From Streptomyces sp. CG1 (GTDB lineage: Bacteria; Actinomycetota; Actinomycetes; Streptomycetales; Streptomycetaceae), in the NCBI RefSeq assembly GCF_041080625.1, contig NZ_CP163518.1:3224001-3288000 (forward strand): DNA of 64,000 bases, given 5' to 3'. The position numbers and the translations under genes are program-made. A model generated the notes under the pieces. The model saw only the letters and a list, made by a program, of their open reading frames with translations. It did not search any database and was not told the DNA's origin. Below are positions 61,740 through 64,000 of this stretch, piece after piece. Position 1 is the stretch's first letter, and every line of letters begins with the position of its first letter.

Positions 61740-63269
61740 ATGGGACGCAACACACGAAAACGCCGTACGCCGCTGGCCACCAAGGCCATAGCCGCATCGG
61801 CGGCCCTAGCGCTCGGTGGGGGCGGGCTGGTCTGGGCGAACTTCTATGCCTCCGCGCACGAGTCGAACAGCCAGACGTGGGGAGGCAACCAGACGAAGGC
61901 CGCGACGGCGCAGGTCGCGACCCTCTCCTGCCCGGACGTCGGCCAGAAGCTGACGAACGTGCCCTGGCGGGCCCGCCAGGGCGTGGCGACCGAGCTGTCC
62001 AACCTCGACAAGCAGATCACCGAGGCCTACACCCGGCTCGCCTCCACCCGGGACGCGCAGTCCAAGGATCCGAGCTTCGTACAGAACGCGATCGTCGGCC
62101 CTCTCAAGGACAAGCGGACCGCGACGATCGACCGGATCCGCATCGACATCCAGCGGGTCGGCGGGTCGTTCAACAACTCGCTGTCCCAGCTCGCCGCCTG
62201 CACTACGCAGACCGCCAACCAGACCACCGCCGGGGGGCAGCAGCAGAACAACGGTGGTCAACAGCAGAACAACGGCGGACAGCAACAGAACAACGGCGGT
62301 CAGCAGCAGGGTGGTCAGCAGCAGGGCAACAACGGCGGTCAGGGCGGTGACGGCCCGTCCGCCGCGGACTTCGTGGACATCACGAAGGTCGCCCCGAACG
62401 TCCAGGGCAAGCCGCAGAACTCCGGCAACGCCTCGACGGGCGCGTTCATCACGCGCTGCGGCGTGAACGCGAACCAGAACCACAACAGCGACAACGTGAT
62501 CGTCGCGCCCGGCGTGACCAACGGTGCCCACCACGTGCACGACTACGTCGGCAACCAGAAGGTCAACGCGTTCTCCAGCAACCAGACGTTCCTGCAGGGC
62601 GGCACCAGCTGCCAGAACCGCAACGACCTGTCGGCGTACTACTGGCCGGTCATCCGCGAGCAGGACGGCACCCAGGAGAAGGACGCGAACGCGGACGGCG
62701 GTGGCAAGGACCTCAACGTCGGCAAGATCCTGGTCGCGCAGCAGGCGCAGATCAAGTACGTCGGCAGCCCGGCCAGCAAGGTCGTCGCGATGCCGCAGTT
62801 CCTGCGGATCATCACCGGTGACGCCAAGGCCTTCGTCAACGGCCCGGGCAACGCCAACGCGCACTGGAGCTGCACCGGCTTCGAGAACAAGGTGCAGCTG
62901 ACGGACAAGTACCCGATCTGTCCGCAGGGCAGCAACGTGGTGCGCTCGTTCGCCTTCCAGAGCTGCTGGGACGGCGTGAACATCGACAGCGCCAACCACC
63001 GCACGCACGTGGCCTTCGCCGACCCCGCGAGCGGGGTCTGCCCGAACGGCTTCAAGGCGATTCCGCAGTTGACGATGCGCCTGGTGTACAACGTGCCGCA
63101 GCCCGTCGTCCAGGCGGACGGCACGGTGAAGAACGCCTACGCGGTGGACGGCTTCCCGGAGGAACTGCACAAGCCGATCACCGACCACGACGACTTCATC
63201 AGCGTCACGACCGGTGGTCTGGCCAACCGGATCGCCAACTGCATCAACAGCGGCCGCAAGTGCGCCTGA
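61740..63269 (+). CDS. Secreted DUF1996 protein with Gln/Asn/Gly repeats
   Basis: The 509-residue protein has a signal or anchor segment ([21 protein letters not shown]) and a helical domain between two Cys (LSCPDVGQ...LAACTT). A low-complexity linker of GGQQQNN-type units (residues ~160-205) follows, then a ~300-residue DUF1996 domain ([49 protein letters not shown]). DUF1996 occurs in bacterial and fungal secreted proteins; its function is unknown, and its His/Asp clusters suggest a metal site. AGGAG precedes ATG 61740. It stands alone between two terminators. Confidence 0.88.
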   Translation: MGRNTRKRRTPLATKAIAASAALALGGGGLVWANFYASAHESNSQTWGGNQTKAATAQVATLSCPDVGQKLTNVPWRARQGVATELSNLDKQITEAYTRLASTRDAQSKDPSFVQNAIVGPLKDKRTATIDRIRIDIQRVGGSFNNSLSQLAACTTQTANQTTAGGQQQNNGGQQQNNGGQQQNNGGQQQGGQQQGNNGGQGGDGPSAADFVDITKVAPNVQGKPQNSGNASTGAFITRCGVNANQNHNSDNVIVAPGVTNGAHHVHDYVGNQKVNAFSSNQTFLQGGTSCQNRNDLSAYYWPVIREQDGTQEKDANADGGGKDLNVGKILVAQQAQIKYVGSPASKVVAMPQFLRIITGDAKAFVNGPGNANAHWSCTGFENKVQLTDKYPICPQGSNVVRSFAFQSCWDGVNIDSANHRTHVAFADPASGVCPNGFKAIPQLTMRLVYNVPQPVVQADGTVKNAYAVDGFPEELHKPITDHDDFISVTTGGLANRIANCINSGRKCA

Positions 63270-63293
63270 CCGCCTGACACGGGCCACAGGACG

Positions 63294-63328
63294 AGGCCGG
63301 TGACGGACCCCCCTCCCGTCACCGGCCT
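63294..63328. terminator. Bidirectional terminator after the DUF1996 gene
   Basis: AGGCCGGTGACG (63294-63305) pairs with CGTCACCGGCCT (63317-63328) around an 11-nt loop, followed by TTCCC. It lies between convergent genes. Confidence 0.82.
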
Positions 63329-63360
63329 TTCCCGTGTGTACGACCGTGTCCGCGCCGGCC

Positions 63361-63774
63361 TCAGCCGCCGTGCGCGGAATGGCCCATGCCGTGCGCGGAG
63401 TGGTTGGTGCCGATCTCCACGTCCCCGCCCAGCGTGCCGCGCAGCGCCTTGACGACGCCGTCGTCGCCGACCGCGACCCACTTGCGGCCGACGAGGTAGT
63501 AACCGCCGTAGTCCTTCGCGCCGTTGATCCACTCGCGCTGGCCGCGGTCGGTGGCGAAGGTGGCGAGGATGAACTTGCCGTCGCTGTTCGTGCAGATGGC
63601 CTGCCGGAGTTCATCGGCGTCGGTCTGCATGTTCGGCCTGCACTTCACCTCGGCGGCCAGGCTCTCCAGGCTGCCGGTCGCGGCGGGCGGGACCGCCTTG
63701 GTCTGTCCACCCGCACCGCAGCCCGCCAGCGCCAGTACGGCCGCGGCGGCCGGCAGCAGTCGTGTCACCCTCAT
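63361..63774 (-). CDS. Small lipoprotein, 137 aa
   Basis: The protein has a lipoprotein signal peptide with lipobox LALAGC (Cys19). The mature part contains two Cys (VKCRPN, AICTNSDGK) that could form a disulfide, followed by a beta-rich stretch (GGYYLVGRKWVAVGDDG). The tail is His/Gly-rich (NHSAHGMGHSAHGG) and might bind metal. GGAGGA lies before ATG 63774. I recognise no named family. Confidence 0.85.
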   Translation of the reverse strand: MRVTRLLPAAAAVLALAGCGAGGQTKAVPPAATGSLESLAAEVKCRPNMQTDADELRQAICTNSDGKFILATFATDRGQREWINGAKDYGGYYLVGRKWVAVGDDGVVKALRGTLGGDVEIGTNHSAHGMGHSAHGG

Positions 63775-63923
63775 CTGTTCCTCCGGTCCTGTGGGCCCAG
63801 CATGCCTCAGCTCCTTCGGATACGGCTCCCGGCCGCCGCCTGCTCAAAGGGCGTGGCCGAAAGGGCTGAATCACCCGTCCGGGGTGACCAACGTCCGGCT
63901 CGCTCGTTTTCCCGGACGTGCAG
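63775..63923. other. Gap upstream of the lipoprotein gene
   Basis: About 150 bp with the lipoprotein ribosome binding site and presumably its promoter. No other feature was identified. Confidence 0.4.
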
Positions 63924-64000
63924 TCACAGGATGTAGCCCAGCGTCACGCCCCCGCCTCCGCCGGACAGCCCGGACCGGTCGACCTCGAGCAGGCCGAGGC
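63924..64000 (-). CDS. 3' end of an unidentified gene, partial
   Basis: On the minus strand the frame reads LGLLEVDRSGLSGGGGGVT then LGYIL and TGA (63924-63926). Codon use is Streptomyces-like. Only about 25 codons are in the window, too few to name the product. Confidence 0.5.
   Translation of the reverse strand, partial: LGLLEVDRSGLSGGGGGVTLGYIL

Overview
The window is about 72% GC, has Streptomyces codon usage and starts (many GTG starts, many TANNNT -10 boxes 6-8 nt before the start codon) and carries a set of genes typical of Streptomyces: glnA plus glnII plus a receiver-less glnRII-like regulator, an NsdA-like regulator, PspA with PspAA, HtpX with PspAB, and a CobU with an N-terminal hydrolase-like domain. 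From memory, the order matches the S. coelicolor chromosome around SCO2160 to SCO2217. It is core chromosome: I see no prophage, integrase, transposase gene, CRISPR array or tRNA.

Layout. 1-3.4 kb: end of a membrane-anchored protein, the Fe-S carrier erpA and quinolinate synthase nadA. 3.4-9.98 kb (minus strand): an RND exporter, its likely two-component system, and pspA-pspAA. 10.3-13.3 kb: DUF3043 protein, a methyltransferase that appears to start at CTG, an HtrA-type lipoprotein protease and a small protein. 13.3-21.1 kb: the cobalamin lower-ligand genes cobU, cobT and cobS, interleaved with a methyltransferase, an MprF-like synthase, a rhomboid-like protein and a membrane protein. A 200-bp element with inverted ends follows cobS. 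21.4-31.2 kb: RDD protein, leucyl aminopeptidase, then the 2-oxoacid dehydrogenase genes lpdA (E3), E2, a GntR regulator and aceE (E1). A 19-bp perfect palindrome sits on the aceE promoter. 31.2-40.7 kb: a kinase relic, a WYL regulator, a peptidoglycan amidase divergent from a MarP-like protease, two oxidoreductase-type genes and an NsdA-like regulator. 40.9-42.8 kb: lipB and lipA, which make the lipoate used by the E2 encoded upstream. 45.3-58.5 kb: nitrogen assimilation (glnA and glnII, each with a four-part GlnR operator, and glnRII preceded by a Cys-Cys short ORF). Between these lie a GlxA/AraC regulator with a divergent isochorismatase-like hydrolase, htpX-pspAB, a stand-alone AMP-forming ligase, an ArsC-like protein, a Gln-repeat secreted protein and an alpha/beta hydrolase gene broken by an in-frame amber codon. 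58.5-64 kb: an epimerase, a second two-component system, a Gln/Asn-repeat DUF1996 secreted protein, a lipoprotein and the end of one more gene.

How the parts fit: lipB/lipA and the E1-E2-E3 genes serve one set of lipoate-dependent enzymes. glnA, glnII and glnRII form the nitrogen set. pspA-pspAA and htpX-pspAB are two separate blocks of the actinobacterial envelope-stress system. The MarP-like protease and the amidase share a promoter region and probably both act on the wall. The least explained items are the Cys-Cys leader-like ORF before glnRII, the inverted-end element behind cobS, the inverted pair of palindromic repeats inside the amber-interrupted hydrolase gene, and the unassigned operators at nadA, aceE and the RND pump.
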